DNA of 26,744 nt from an uncultured Oscillospiraceae bacterium. GTDB taxonomy: Bacteria; Bacillota; Clostridia; Oscillospirales; Acutalibacteraceae. Shown one piece after another: positions 15,300 through 22,705 of the stretch (its first letter is position 1; every line of letters starts with the position of its first letter). The DNA lies in the NCBI GenBank assembly GCA_902492455.1, contig CABULH010000034.1, positions 1-26,744 on the forward strand, in the 5' to 3' direction. Both the position numbers and the translations under genes were made by a program. The notes under the pieces were generated by a model that had not been told where the DNA came from, searched no databases, and was given only the letters and a program-made list of their open reading frames with translations.

Positions 15300-15836
15300 T
15301 CAGATATTTCTGCCCATTTGATAGGCTTCCTCATAAGCGGGCGTGTTTTTGATCTCACCGCTTTTCCACGCGCCGGTACCATAGATAACGCCCGCTTCCC
15401 TGGCCCCGTCGAGGCAGTCCTCCGTAAACCCGCGGAAGGCCTCCATCGTTCTCTCCAGGTTAGCTTTCTCCGTATCCGCCGCGGTGAGGATAAAATAAAA
15501 ATCCTTGTCCCGTATTTCGGTATACCTCGGCACCGTCCGGTCGATAAAGGTTTTCATCTGCCCGTCCATGGAATAAAAATAAACGGGCGTGGCAAGCAGG
15601 ATAACGTCCGCCTGCACCATTTTGTCAAGAATATCCGCCATATCGTCCTTTTGTACGCAGCGATGGGTGGTGTTGCACACGCCGCAGCCGCGGCAATACC
15701 CAATGTTTTTCGCGGCTGTAAACACCTTTTCCACCGCATGACCGCTCTCCTTCGCTCCCTGAGCGAACCGGTCGCATAAAAGATCCGAATTCCCGTTTTT
15801 TCTCGGGCTGGCTGAAATAATCAATACCTTCTTCAT
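15300..15836 (-). CDS. NAD(P)H-dependent FMN reductase-like flavoprotein
   Basis: This is a 178-aa flavodoxin-fold oxidoreductase. SASPRKNGNSDLL (residues 8-20) is the FMN phosphate-binding loop. CRGCGVCNTTHRCVQKDDM is a cysteine cluster typical of the iron-sulfur flavoprotein/FMN-reductase group, where CxxCxxC can bind a cluster or be redox-active. TPVYFYSMDGQMKTFIDR is the second FMN contact. The ATG at 15836 lies 4 nt after the preceding TGA and has GGAGGAGACATGAGCCG upstream, so it is translationally linked to the gene before it. A paralogue with the same cysteine pattern is encoded at 20964-21503. It probably reduces quinones, flavins or nitro compounds; the substrate cannot be told. Confidence 0.92.
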   Translation of the reverse strand: MKKVLIISASPRKNGNSDLLCDRFAQGAKESGHAVEKVFTAAKNIGYCRGCGVCNTTHRCVQKDDMADILDKMVQADVILLATPVYFYSMDGQMKTFIDRTVPRYTEIRDKDFYFILTAADTEKANLERTMEAFRGFTEDCLDGAREAGVIYGTGAWKSGEIKNTPAYEEAYQMGRNI

Positions 15837-15840
15837 CGGC

Positions 15841-16167
15841 TCATGTCTCCTCCTGCCAGATTTCCTTTGCCAGGCGAAACGCCGCCCATGCTTTCGGCCA
15901 TCCCACATAAAAAGCGGCGTGGGTGATGATTTCTGCAATTTCTTCGGCGGTAACGCCGTTTTTCCTGGCGTTTTTCAAATGAAAGGAAAAGGAGCTGTCC
16001 AGCATGCCGCCGGCCATCAGGGATACGACGGTCACGATGCTCCTGTCGCGGAGAGACAGCTGTTCTTCCCTGGACCACACCTGCCCGAATAAAACATCGT
16101 CATTCAGCTCCGCAAACTGGGGGGCGAACACGCCCAAGGCATCTCTTCCCGCGGTTACTTTCTCCAT
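15841..16167 (-). CDS. Carboxymuconolactone decarboxylase/AhpD-like protein
   Basis: This encodes a 108-aa all-helical protein of the carboxymuconolactone decarboxylase family. LSLRDRSIVTVVSLMAGG, LKNARKNGVTAEEIAEIITH and HAAFYVGWPKAWAAF are the usual conserved blocks. The CxxC pair of true AhpD alkylhydroperoxidases is missing, so peroxidase activity through cysteines is unlikely. Family members next to cupins and aldo/keto reductases are common in gut Firmicutes and Bacteroidetes but functionally vague. GAGGTG lies 5 nt before the ATG. It is 9 bp after the cupin gene and 4 bp before the FMN reductase gene. Confidence 0.92.
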   Translation of the reverse strand: MEKVTAGRDALGVFAPQFAELNDDVLFGQVWSREEQLSLRDRSIVTVVSLMAGGMLDSSFSFHLKNARKNGVTAEEIAEIITHAAFYVGWPKAWAAFRLAKEIWQEET

Positions 16168-16176
16168 TTCGGCACC

Positions 16177-16578
16177 TCATTTCAGCTTGTTGTAATCTTC
16201 GTCCGATACAGGCTCCAGCCACTCGTTGGCGGCGCCCTCGGCAGGGACCTCCACGGCGAGATGGGCGAACCAGCTGTCCGCGGCGGCGCCGTGCCAGTGC
16301 TTCACTTCGGGGAGAATATGAACCACGTCGCCGGGATGCAGTTCCACGGCTTCCTTGCCCCATTCCTGATAATAGCCCCGGCCGGCAGTGCACAGCAGAA
16401 TCTGCCCGCCTTTATGGTGGATATGCCAGTTGTTGCGGCATTTCGGCTCAAAGGTGACGTTCCCGATAGCCACCTGCTCCGTTGAAAGCATGTTCAGATA
16501 GCTCTGACCGACAAAATACCGGGCGAAGTCCTCGTTGGGCCCTCCCACGGGAAATACGCTCATTTCTTTTGGCGGCAT
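16177..16578 (-). CDS. Cupin-domain protein
   Basis: This is a 133-aa single-domain cupin. The metal-binding motif 1 is WHIHHKGGQILLCTAGRGYYQ (two histidines and a downstream Gln where Glu is usual) and motif 2 is PGDVVHILPEVKHWHGA. It therefore probably binds one metal ion in a small beta barrel. Such cupins pair with carboxymuconolactone-decarboxylase-like genes, as here with a 9-bp gap. AAGGAGG lies 10 nt before the ATG. The reaction is unknown; roles in isomerisation or quinone/aromatic handling are suggested by family neighbours only. Confidence 0.93.
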   Translation of the reverse strand: MPPKEMSVFPVGGPNEDFARYFVGQSYLNMLSTEQVAIGNVTFEPKCRNNWHIHHKGGQILLCTAGRGYYQEWGKEAVELHPGDVVHILPEVKHWHGAAADSWFAHLAVEVPAEGAANEWLEPVSDEDYNKLK

Positions 16579-16630
16579 AACGCCTGCGCCTCCTTATACT
16601 CATCCTTCCGTATCGCCGGACGGCAGTTTT

Positions 16631-17266
16631 TTATCCTCCTAAGCCCTCCAGCCATTCCCGCACTTCCTCGGCAGACGTCCCCGAAGAGAAGCGTTTGCCC
16701 TCCAGCCAATTTCCTGTTCCGGCCATCTCGGACAGGAGGCGGCCGCTGTCTCCGATTCCCGATGACGCCGATGTGCAGAAGGGAATCACGGTTTTGCCCG
16801 AGAAGTCATTGTTCTTTACAAAATTGTTCACCGGCCATGCGGCTATGCCCCACCACACGGGATATCCCAAGTAGATCACGGACACATCCTGAAAATCATC
16901 CACGGTGGCGGCAACCAATTCCACATCTCTTTCAGCCTCGTTTTCATGCTCTCTGCTGACGCGGCTGCCGCTGTTCGTCCAATCCAGATCCTCAGCGGTA
17001 TAGGCCTGCACGGGTTCCAGCTCAAATAACGCACCGCCGGCAGCGTCAGCGATCATACCGGCAACCTTTTCCGTGGTTCCCGTCGCTGAATAATATACCA
17101 CCAGAATCTTTCCCTTTGCCGCTTCATTGGTGCCCTGTGCCGTTTGATTCGTCTGCGCCGTCTGGGCCGTGCCGCTGGCGCTCGGCTCCTTCTCCGCCGT
17201 CCCGCAGCCGCTGAACAAACCAACCGTCATCACTCCGGCAATAAACAAGGATAACAACCTTTTCAT
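16631..17266 (-). CDS. Flavodoxin-like lipoprotein
   Basis: This is a 211-aa secreted flavoprotein. The signal peptide MKRLLSLFIAGVMTVGLFSGC ends in a lipobox (LFSGC, lipidated Cys21). A Thr/Gln/Ala linker follows, then a flavodoxin domain with the FMN loop YYSATGTTEKVA and the later segments LGYPVWWGIAAWPV and PFCTSASSGIGDSG. The mature protein should sit on the outer face of the membrane, where it could carry electrons or reduce extracellular substrates. The ATG at 17266 has GGGAGG 7 nt upstream. It lies 95 bp after a cytosolic flavodoxin of the same subfamily, so an export version of the same activity is plausible. Confidence 0.93.
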   Translation of the reverse strand: MKRLLSLFIAGVMTVGLFSGCGTAEKEPSASGTAQTAQTNQTAQGTNEAAKGKILVVYYSATGTTEKVAGMIADAAGGALFELEPVQAYTAEDLDWTNSGSRVSREHENEAERDVELVAATVDDFQDVSVIYLGYPVWWGIAAWPVNNFVKNNDFSGKTVIPFCTSASSGIGDSGRLLSEMAGTGNWLEGKRFSSGTSAEEVREWLEGLGG

Positions 17267-17361
17267 AGATATCCCTCCCAAATGTTTTTGTTCATCTCAT
17301 CGGACTTTCATCGGACGCACGCCAGACCCCGCGAGCACAATCGCGTTGGCTGTCTGCGGTT

Positions 17362-17871
17362 TCATTCCTTTACCCACCTTTCCATATCTTTTCTCGCCTT
17401 TTCCACATTGCTGCCGTGAATCGCAAGTCCTTTTTCAACGTCGGCCCCTGGACACAGCTGTTTAATATCCTTTTCGCTTCTCCCCATACCGCTGCCTTCG
17501 TGGGTGCAGAAGGGCTTGATGGTCTTTCCTGTAAAATCAAAGTGTTCAAGAAAGGTATAGACAGCCATGGGCATCGTTCCCCAGTAATTTGGGAACCCTA
17601 GATAAACGGTGTCGTATTCGTCGATGCTTTCGGGATAGGCCCTCAGCTCAGGACGGGCGTTTCTGCGCTGATCCGCCTGCGCTTCGGCAATACACGCGTT
17701 GTAATCCCGGGAATAGGCCTGCATCTGTTCGATTTTAAAGAGATCCGCCCCCGTCAGTTTCCGGAGGATGCCCGCCGCCGCTTCCGTATTGCCGGTTTTC
17801 AGGGGTATGATCCTGCCGCTGACGTAATTCTCATCTGCTCTTGAATAAAAAGCAATCAGCCGATTCGCCAT
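17362..17871 (-). CDS. Flavodoxin-like protein
   Basis: This is a 169-aa cytosolic flavodoxin-fold protein. The phosphate loop (AFYSRADENYVSGRIIPLKTGNTEAAA) carries an insertion before GNTE, a form seen in many Firmicutes flavodoxins annotated as NAD(P)H-dependent oxidoreductases. LGFPNYWGTMPMAVYTFLE and PFCTHEGSGMGRSEKDIK are the other FMN-binding segments. GGGAGGGACGGGAA precedes the ATG. It is the first gene of the operon and divergent from lysR at 17986. An extended -10 element (TGCTATGAT on the minus strand, -10 at 17909-17904) is the probable promoter and lacks a good -35, as is common for activator-dependent LysR targets. Confidence 0.92.
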   Translation of the reverse strand: MANRLIAFYSRADENYVSGRIIPLKTGNTEAAAGILRKLTGADLFKIEQMQAYSRDYNACIAEAQADQRRNARPELRAYPESIDEYDTVYLGFPNYWGTMPMAVYTFLEHFDFTGKTIKPFCTHEGSGMGRSEKDIKQLCPGADVEKGLAIHGSNVEKARKDMERWVKE

Positions 17872-17903
17872 TTCCCGTCCCTCCCAGACTTTGGTCTGTC
17901 TTC

Positions 17904-17909
17904 ATCATA
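17904..17909 (-). promoter_or_regulatory. Extended -10 promoter of the flavodoxin operon
   Basis: On the minus strand TATGAT is preceded by TGC, giving an extended -10. No convincing -35 lies 16-18 bp upstream, which suits dependence on the divergent LysR activator. Confidence 0.55.
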
Positions 17910-17921
17910 GCACAGCCCTCC

Positions 17922-17950
17922 TTGACAGGGAATTTCAAAAATGTTATCAT
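17922..17950 (+). promoter_or_regulatory. Sigma-A promoter of lysR
   Basis: TTGACA (17922-17927) and TATCAT (17945-17950) are 17 bp apart. Right behind the -10, GTAAAC (17954-17959) and GTTTATAC (17965-17972) form an imperfect palindrome. It is a candidate binding site for the LysR product at its own start site. Confidence 0.8.
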
Positions 17951-17985
17951 CGTGTAAACCATTAGTTTATACAGGAGGGCGCCGC

Positions 17986-18882
17986 ATGGTGCACTATGCG
18001 TTGAAAACCTTTATCGCCGTAGCCGACTGCGGCAGCTTTACCAAGGCGGCGGAGCGTCTCTATATTTCTCCCACCGCCGTTATGAAGCAGATGAACACGC
18101 TGGAAAAGCATTTGGACCTGGCGCTGATTGAACGCACCTCCTCCGGCGTCCGGTTAACCGAGGCCGGCAAGGTGATATACCGGGATGCAAAATTCATCAT
18201 CGACTATGCCGATAAATCCGTTGCCAATGCCAGAGCCGCGCTTCGCGCAGCCGATACCACATTCTGCGTGGGCACGTCGCTGCTGAACCCCGCCAAACCG
18301 TTTATGGATTTGTGGTACCGGGTAAACCAGGATTTTCCCGCCTACAAATTGCATCTCGTCCCCTTTGAGGACGATCATGAGGGCATTCTCACCGAAATCG
18401 GCCGGCTGGGAGAAAAGTTCGATTTTCTCATCGGCGTCTGCGATTCCAAAGCATGGCTGAATCTCTGCAGTATGCTGCCCCTGGGCAGATACAAAAAAAT
18501 GATCGCCGTATCCCGGGAGCATCGGCTGGCGAATAAAGAGCGGCTGAACCTGGAGGATCTGTACGGCGAAACGCTGATGATGGTAAAGCGGGGGGATTCC
18601 GAGATCAACGATCTTCTGCGGAAAGATTTGGAGGAGCACCATCCTAAAATCCACATTGAAGATACGCCCCACTTTTATGATCTGTCCGTGTTCAACCGCT
18701 GCGCGGAAACGGGCAACGTCCTGCTCACAATAGAATGCTGGCAGGAGGTCCACCCCGGGCTTGTGTCGATCCCCGTCAATTGGGATTACAGTATTCCTTA
18801 TGGCTTGCTGTACAGCCTACGCGCCACTGAGGATGTTCTGCAATTTGTTGAAACCGTGCGGCATACGCTGCAGGTAATTTAA
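17986..18882 (+). CDS. LysR-family regulator of the flavodoxin/cupin/AKR operon
   Basis: This is a 298-aa regulator. The N-terminal winged helix-turn-helix (MVHYALKTFIAVADCGSFTKAAERLYISPTAVMKQMNTLE, residues 1-40) is followed by a linker helix and a periplasmic-binding-protein-like effector domain. The ATG at 17986 follows AGGAGGG with a 6-nt spacer; upstream codons lie in the promoter. It diverges from the six-gene redox operon, the classical arrangement for LysR control, so it most likely senses an electrophile or carbonyl and activates that operon. The effector is unknown. Confidence 0.93.
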   Translation: MVHYALKTFIAVADCGSFTKAAERLYISPTAVMKQMNTLEKHLDLALIERTSSGVRLTEAGKVIYRDAKFIIDYADKSVANARAALRAADTTFCVGTSLLNPAKPFMDLWYRVNQDFPAYKLHLVPFEDDHEGILTEIGRLGEKFDFLIGVCDSKAWLNLCSMLPLGRYKKMIAVSREHRLANKERLNLEDLYGETLMMVKRGDSEINDLLRKDLEEHHPKIHIEDTPHFYDLSVFNRCAETGNVLLTIECWQEVHPGLVSIPVNWDYSIPYGLLYSLRATEDVLQFVETVRHTLQVI

Positions 18883-18891
18883 GAAAGAAAA

Positions 18892-18930
18892 CCCGCGGCC
18901 ATGACAGACTGCATGGCTGCGGGCTTTTTT
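18892..18930. terminator. Terminator after lysR
   Basis: CCCGCGGCCATG (18892-18903) pairs with CATGGCTGCGGG (18912-18923), followed by CTTTTTT. The bile salt hydrolase gene ends on the other strand just beyond it, so it separates convergent genes. Confidence 0.88.
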
Positions 18931-19903
18931 AATTCTGCATATGGATCTGTTCGCTGCCGATCAGCGGATAACGCGCCAGAGAAGCGCCGTCCAGCCGCTC
19001 ATTGTGCATGTTCACCCCTGTGATCTGATGATTGTCATAAGCCGTGTAGTAATAAATCCCCTTGTCGGCGTTGCAGCAGGAGGTATACAGGGTAACCTCA
19101 AACTGGCCGTCCTCCAATTCGCAACACCCCCGCTGCTGTTCCACCGCGCCCAGGATATGAAAAAACTGGCTGACGCTCTCCAACTCCCCGTCCCCGGAAA
19201 CGGCGTTCATTTTGGTAAAAGCGGCTCTGACAAAACGAGACTGGGAGGAAAGATCCCCCGGAAGTCCCAGCCCGCCCATGCCGCGGCTGTACGCGGATAA
19301 ATGCAGCTTGCCGCAAAAGCGGTTTTCCGGCGGCTTGGGCGATATCTGCATATAATTGTTCAGCTGAAACATCTGCTGGTTGAAGGGAGGATTATTTGTC
19401 AAAACCCCCACCGGATTGGGATAAATATTGAGGCCCTCCCGCACCGATTCCACGGTTATCGCCTCTTCCCTATCCGCAATCAGCCAGTGAAGCTGCGCCG
19501 GCGGCAGCGTCTCGCTGAAGGGCGTGTCGACGATGTTGATCTGACGCAGGAGCGCTTCCGCCTCCTTGACGGTGGCGCATTGGCTCAGAATCCACGGGAT
19601 AAATTCAAAGGACGCCACATTGTCCTTTCCCTGCTCCTTCTCTTTGTATTCCGCGTTGCCCACAAAATTCAGCCCCGCCATACCCAGCCCTTTTTCATTC
19701 ACCGCGTCATAATACAGGGGATAATCCTCCGCGATGTAGGCCATGCCGATCATGGCGTAATGGCTTTCCATGATTCCCATGCTCCGAAAATGAAACGGAT
19801 AGCGGCGCGGCGTTACCGTCACCTCATCGCCATAGGAAAAATCGTAATCCAATGTTCTGCCAAAATAAAAATCCTTTGTTTTGTAGGTCGCCGCCGTACA
19901 CAT
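18929..19903 (-). CDS. bsh: Bile salt hydrolase (choloylglycine hydrolase)
   Basis: It deconjugates glycine- or taurine-conjugated bile salts to free bile acids, a gut-adaptation trait. It is a 324-aa N-terminal nucleophile hydrolase of normal length. Met1 is followed by the catalytic Cys2 (MCTAATYKTKDFYFGRTLDY), so only methionine removal is needed for activation. The other active-site residues are present: Arg16, Asp19, Asn79 (GLNF), Asn170 (VLTNNPPF) and Arg223 (SQSRFVRAAF). The loop before GLGLPGD reads YSRGMGG. The S-R-x form of this loop has been linked to glycine-conjugate preference in lactobacilli. GGAGGCGGGGG precedes the ATG. No signal peptide is present, so the enzyme is cytosolic. 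It lies 140 bp behind the lipoprotein gene; that gap has a weak hairpin but no clear promoter. Confidence 0.94.
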   Translation of the reverse strand: MCTAATYKTKDFYFGRTLDYDFSYGDEVTVTPRRYPFHFRSMGIMESHYAMIGMAYIAEDYPLYYDAVNEKGLGMAGLNFVGNAEYKEKEQGKDNVASFEFIPWILSQCATVKEAEALLRQINIVDTPFSETLPPAQLHWLIADREEAITVESVREGLNIYPNPVGVLTNNPPFNQQMFQLNNYMQISPKPPENRFCGKLHLSAYSRGMGGLGLPGDLSSQSRFVRAAFTKMNAVSGDGELESVSQFFHILGAVEQQRGCCELEDGQFEVTLYTSCCNADKGIYYYTAYDNHQITGVNMHNERLDGASLARYPLIGSEQIHMQN

Positions 19904-20043
19904 AAGCCCCCGCCTCCGTACCCATTTTATTTTTCGGGATTCATCTGAAAACCCGGCGTTTCCATTCCTTTTTCAACTTTATTGTATTCACTAAAAGAAG
20001 CGGTTTATTCAGCGGCAGGAAAAAAGTTCATTCCGCCGCTTCC

Positions 20044-20961
20044 TCAAGGATTCTCCGGCTGCCGCAGCTGAAAGGTTACGGCCACGCTGCCGGAGCCCAG
20101 CGCCTCGGCCAAACCGGCGGGATCCTCGATACGGCCCAGCGGGGTATAGCTGTAGGAGGTGGAAAAGCTCTCGTAAAACAGCACCAGGCAGCTGCCGCCG
20201 TACAGCATCAAATCCCCCGCCAGGATGCCGGAAGGCCGGGTGACAGCGGCAGGCAGGGAAAAATCCAGATCGGTGTATTTTTCGTTGCCGTTAAGCTCGC
20301 TCATCCGCAGAGTCATGGGAAGCTGCGCTCTCAGGGTCCGCGCCGCCTCGTTATCGTACAGCAGAGCGGAAAAGCGTTTGCTTCCAATCAGAATATCCAG
20401 CTTTTGCACATTGTCCTCCTCTGCGACGGCAGTTGCTGAGGGTTCGCCGGCGTAGGAAGCTGCCGCGGATGCCGCCGATGGGAACACCCCGGTAGCCGTA
20501 ACCCTTTCCATGCGGATTTCCCCATCGAGGGCGGCGATCTGATCGGCGCCGGAAACCGCTTCGCCCAATGCGTACAGGCCGCTCGCGCCGCCGCATTGCC
20601 CATAGAAAATCGCCACATCGCCCCATGGGGCGTAATAAGCCAGCGTTCCGGCGGGACCTTGTGCCAGGGGCGTATCGCTCACATCCAATTCCCGGGGCGG
20701 ATAAAAGATTTTTTCGTTGCCGCCGTAATTTTCCACCGGCAGGATCAGCGGAAGCTGATCATACAGCGACTGCGCCGCCGGGCTGCCGTTGAGCTGAAAA
20801 ATAATCTCCCGGTCATCAGCCAAGATGCGGATCAGCCGCTCCTTCTCCGGCTGGGAAGCCGGAGAGCCGGAGGAGGCTTCCCCCGTCCCGCTCCCGCAGC
20901 CGGTCAGCAGCAGGGCCAGGGACAACGCCCAGCCGAGCAGCGAATGCATCTCACTTTTCAT
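20044..20961 (-). CDS. Lipoprotein with two cyclophilin-like domains
   Basis: This is a lipoprotein of about 305 aa. The signal peptide ends at the lipobox LLLTGC, followed by a Gly/Ser/Ala linker. Domain 1 (about 43-155) shows LPLILPVENYGGNEKIFYPP and YYAPWGDVAIFYG, the pattern of cyclophilin-like fold proteins found near flavin reductases. Domain 2 (about 185-300) repeats it in degenerate form (LPMTLRMSELNGNEKYTDLD, then LVLFYESFSTSYSYTPLG). A Ser/Ala/Glu linker separates the two. This tandem arrangement is less usual than the common single-domain form. Start choice: ATG at 20961 with GGAAAGG 10 nt upstream, 2 nt after the preceding stop; a TTG at 20967 would overlap it. Such domains are thought to bind small molecules and have no proven isomerase activity here. 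Confidence 0.85.
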   Translation of the reverse strand: MKSEMHSLLGWALSLALLLTGCGSGTGEASSGSPASQPEKERLIRILADDREIIFQLNGSPAAQSLYDQLPLILPVENYGGNEKIFYPPRELDVSDTPLAQGPAGTLAYYAPWGDVAIFYGQCGGASGLYALGEAVSGADQIAALDGEIRMERVTATGVFPSAASAAASYAGEPSATAVAEEDNVQKLDILIGSKRFSALLYDNEAARTLRAQLPMTLRMSELNGNEKYTDLDFSLPAAVTRPSGILAGDLMLYGGSCLVLFYESFSTSYSYTPLGRIEDPAGLAEALGSGSVAVTFQLRQPENP

Positions 20962-20963
20962 TT

Positions 20964-21503
20964 TCAAACAGCCTTTCCCATTTGATAGGCTTTATCCAGC
21001 GCCGGGTGTCCCTGGATTTCCCCCACGGCGTTCACACCGCCGGCAAACACGGTACCGGCCAGCCGCGCCTGTTCAAAGCAGGCGATCCATCCCTCCAAGC
21101 CGCTGACCGCACGGCTGTCCACCCCATCCTCGTCCTCGGCCGCCGCCGACAAAAGATAAATGTCCCGGAAGGCGTAATCCGCCGCGTAAAGGGGATTGGC
21201 GCGGTCCAGCATGGTTTTCATCTGCCCCGACATTTCGTAGTAGTAAATCGGCGTGGCGAAAACGATGACGTCGGCGGTCAGCATATTCTGCACAATGGCG
21301 CCGGCGTCGTCATGAATGACGCAGCGCTGAGTTTTCTGACAGGCCAGGCAGCCTTGGCAGAAGCCGATGGTTTTGTCGCGCAGGCTGACTTTTTGAACTC
21401 TGTTTCCCGCTTCACACGCTCCGCGTATAAACGCGTCGGCCAGCGCCTCGGAATTGCTCCTCCTTCGCGGGCTCGTTGAAATCACCAGGATGTTTTTATC
21501 CAT
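20964..21503 (-). CDS. NAD(P)H-dependent FMN reductase-like flavoprotein, paralogue
   Basis: This is a 179-aa flavodoxin-fold oxidoreductase, clearly paralogous to the protein at 15300-15836. STSPRRRSNSEAL is the FMN phosphate loop, FCQGCLACQKTQRCVIHDD the matching cysteine cluster and TPIYYYEMSGQMKTMLDR the second FMN contact. Both proteins end with AYQMG followed by a short tail. GAGGACGGGAAA precedes the ATG. It is followed with no real gap by the cyclophilin-like lipoprotein gene, so the two are tightly co-expressed. It probably reduces quinones, flavins or nitroaromatics; the specific substrate is unknown. Confidence 0.93.
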   Translation of the reverse strand: MDKNILVISTSPRRRSNSEALADAFIRGACEAGNRVQKVSLRDKTIGFCQGCLACQKTQRCVIHDDAGAIVQNMLTADVIVFATPIYYYEMSGQMKTMLDRANPLYAADYAFRDIYLLSAAAEDEDGVDSRAVSGLEGWIACFEQARLAGTVFAGGVNAVGEIQGHPALDKAYQMGKAV

Positions 21504-21611
21504 TTTCCCGTCCTCGTTTCTCTCAATTATTCCATTGCTGCAGTACCGTCGGCGCAGCCAACGGCAGGCCGATCCAAATCCCCCGCGGAAATACCCGATA
21601 TGCGCTCCCCT

Positions 21612-22463
21612 TTACGCGCAGCAGCACCGCTCGGTGACGATCACCTCGCCCTGCGCCTCCTCGATATCCAGGATGATTTCTCCCACAGCGGGAAGATAAA
21701 TGTGGCCGGAAAGCGGATTCTTGACGCTGAGCACCGGCGTGGTGATGGTGGCCTCCACCGCCGAGCGCTCAAAAGCCAAATCAGTGCCGATCATTTCACA
21801 GTTGACGAGTTTCAGGCCGGTGCAGTAGCACAGGGGCTGGGTCCCCATAATCCTGCAGTTTTCAAAGGTAACGTTCTCGCAGTACCAGGCCAGATACTCG
21901 CCCTTCACCACGCTGTTCCGCACCACAATATTTTTGGCGTGCCAGAAAGCGTCCTTGGTATCGAACACACAGTTTTCAAAAACAGCATCCTCAATGTACT
22001 GAAAGGAGTATTTCCCTTTCATCCGCACATTTTTGAACCGCAGTCCGCTGGAACGCATCATAAAATATTCGCTTTCCGCCGTGGTGTCCTCCATCTCTAT
22101 CCCCTGTACCGACCAGCCGAACTCCGGGGAGATGATGTCGCATCCCCGCATCCTGACCCGGCCGCATTCCCGCAGGGCCTTGATGCCGTGGAGCCTGGTG
22201 TCTGTGATCTCGATATGATCGGAATACCACAGGGCCGCCCGGCATAATTCCGTCATCTCCGAATCACGGATCAGCAGCCCGTGATCGTGCCAGAAAGGGT
22301 ACCGCAGGTTGAAAAAGCCGTGCTCCACCTGTATGTTGCGGCATTCCTTCAATGCGCTTTCCCCGTCGGCGGGGCCGTCGAAAGCGCAGTCTTTCAGCAG
22401 CAGATCCTGAGCGGCATACAGCGCCCTTTCCTCGTCAAAGGTTTGATGGGTAATTGTCTCCAC
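21612..22463 (-). CDS. DUF3737 family protein, right-handed beta-helix
   Basis: This is a 283-aa protein of the DUF3737 family. It opens with ITHQTFDEERALYAAQDLLLKDCAFDGPADGESALKE and then shows many short repeats of the type xxIxxxxFxN, such as IEITDTRLHGIKAL, VRMRGCDIISPE and VTFENCRIMGTQPLCYC. This is the signature of a beta-helix stack. The function of the family is unknown. I choose the GTG at 22463 because AAAGGAG lies 8 nt upstream and family members begin close to this point; the open frame upstream to 22535 has no ribosome binding site. The C-terminus is cysteine-rich (ERCCCA). It is the first gene of the operon diverging from the LysR gene at 22706. Confidence 0.88.
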   Translation of the reverse strand: METITHQTFDEERALYAAQDLLLKDCAFDGPADGESALKECRNIQVEHGFFNLRYPFWHDHGLLIRDSEMTELCRAALWYSDHIEITDTRLHGIKALRECGRVRMRGCDIISPEFGWSVQGIEMEDTTAESEYFMMRSSGLRFKNVRMKGKYSFQYIEDAVFENCVFDTKDAFWHAKNIVVRNSVVKGEYLAWYCENVTFENCRIMGTQPLCYCTGLKLVNCEMIGTDLAFERSAVEATITTPVLSVKNPLSGHIYLPAVGEIILDIEEAQGEVIVTERCCCA

Positions 22464-22536
22464 AGCGAAAACTCCTTTCATTTGCCGGATGGTCTTTTCG
22501 CCTTCTGTATTGGAAAAACCAGATGATCCAGACAAT

Positions 22537-22566
22537 TCAAAATAGGCGGCGTGTTATTTTCTCCAT
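22537..22566 (-). CDS. Nine-codon upstream reading frame with a strong ribosome binding site
   Basis: AAGGAGGG lies 7 nt before an ATG that opens the frame MEKITRRLF and then TGA. Past the TGA the same frame continues IVWIIWFFQYRRRKDHP and so on for about 33 codons, until it stops just inside the DUF3737 gene. The region is in the leader between the minus-strand promoter (22596-22624) and the DUF3737 start. It could be a leader peptide or a small membrane-peptide gene broken by a stop codon. Confidence 0.4.
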   Translation of the reverse strand: MEKITRRLF

Positions 22567-22595
22567 GAAAAACGCCCTCCTTGTTGTTTAAATTT

Positions 22596-22624
22596 ATCTT
22601 AGCATCCGCCCGTTGGAATAACAA
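22596..22624 (-). promoter_or_regulatory. Sigma-A promoter of the DUF3737 operon
   Basis: On the minus strand, TTGTTA (22624-22619) and TAAGAT (22601-22596) are 17 bp apart, with TGC before the -10. The leader is about 125 nt and contains the nine-codon frame. Confidence 0.7.
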
Positions 22625-22640
22625 ATACTTATATTGAATA

Positions 22641-22669
22641 TTCATCTATGCTTGATAAGCATAGATGAA
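22641..22669. promoter_or_regulatory. Perfect 13-bp inverted repeat, likely LysR operator
   Basis: TTCATCTATGCTT (22641-22653) and AAGCATAGATGAA (22657-22669) are exact inverted copies around GAT. The repeat contains the T-N11-A type pattern of LysR sites and covers the -35 box of the lysR promoter. It ends about 17 bp from the -35 of the divergent DUF3737 promoter, so one bound regulator could act on both. Confidence 0.8.
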
Positions 22670-22680
22670 CGTGATACAAT
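22652..22680 (+). promoter_or_regulatory. Sigma-A promoter of the second lysR
   Basis: TTGATA (22652-22657) and TACAAT (22675-22680) are 17 bp apart, with TGA before the -10. The -35 lies in the centre of the inverted repeat. Confidence 0.8.
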
Positions 22681-22705
22681 ACCAACCAGACAGGGGGTGG
22701 ATTTG

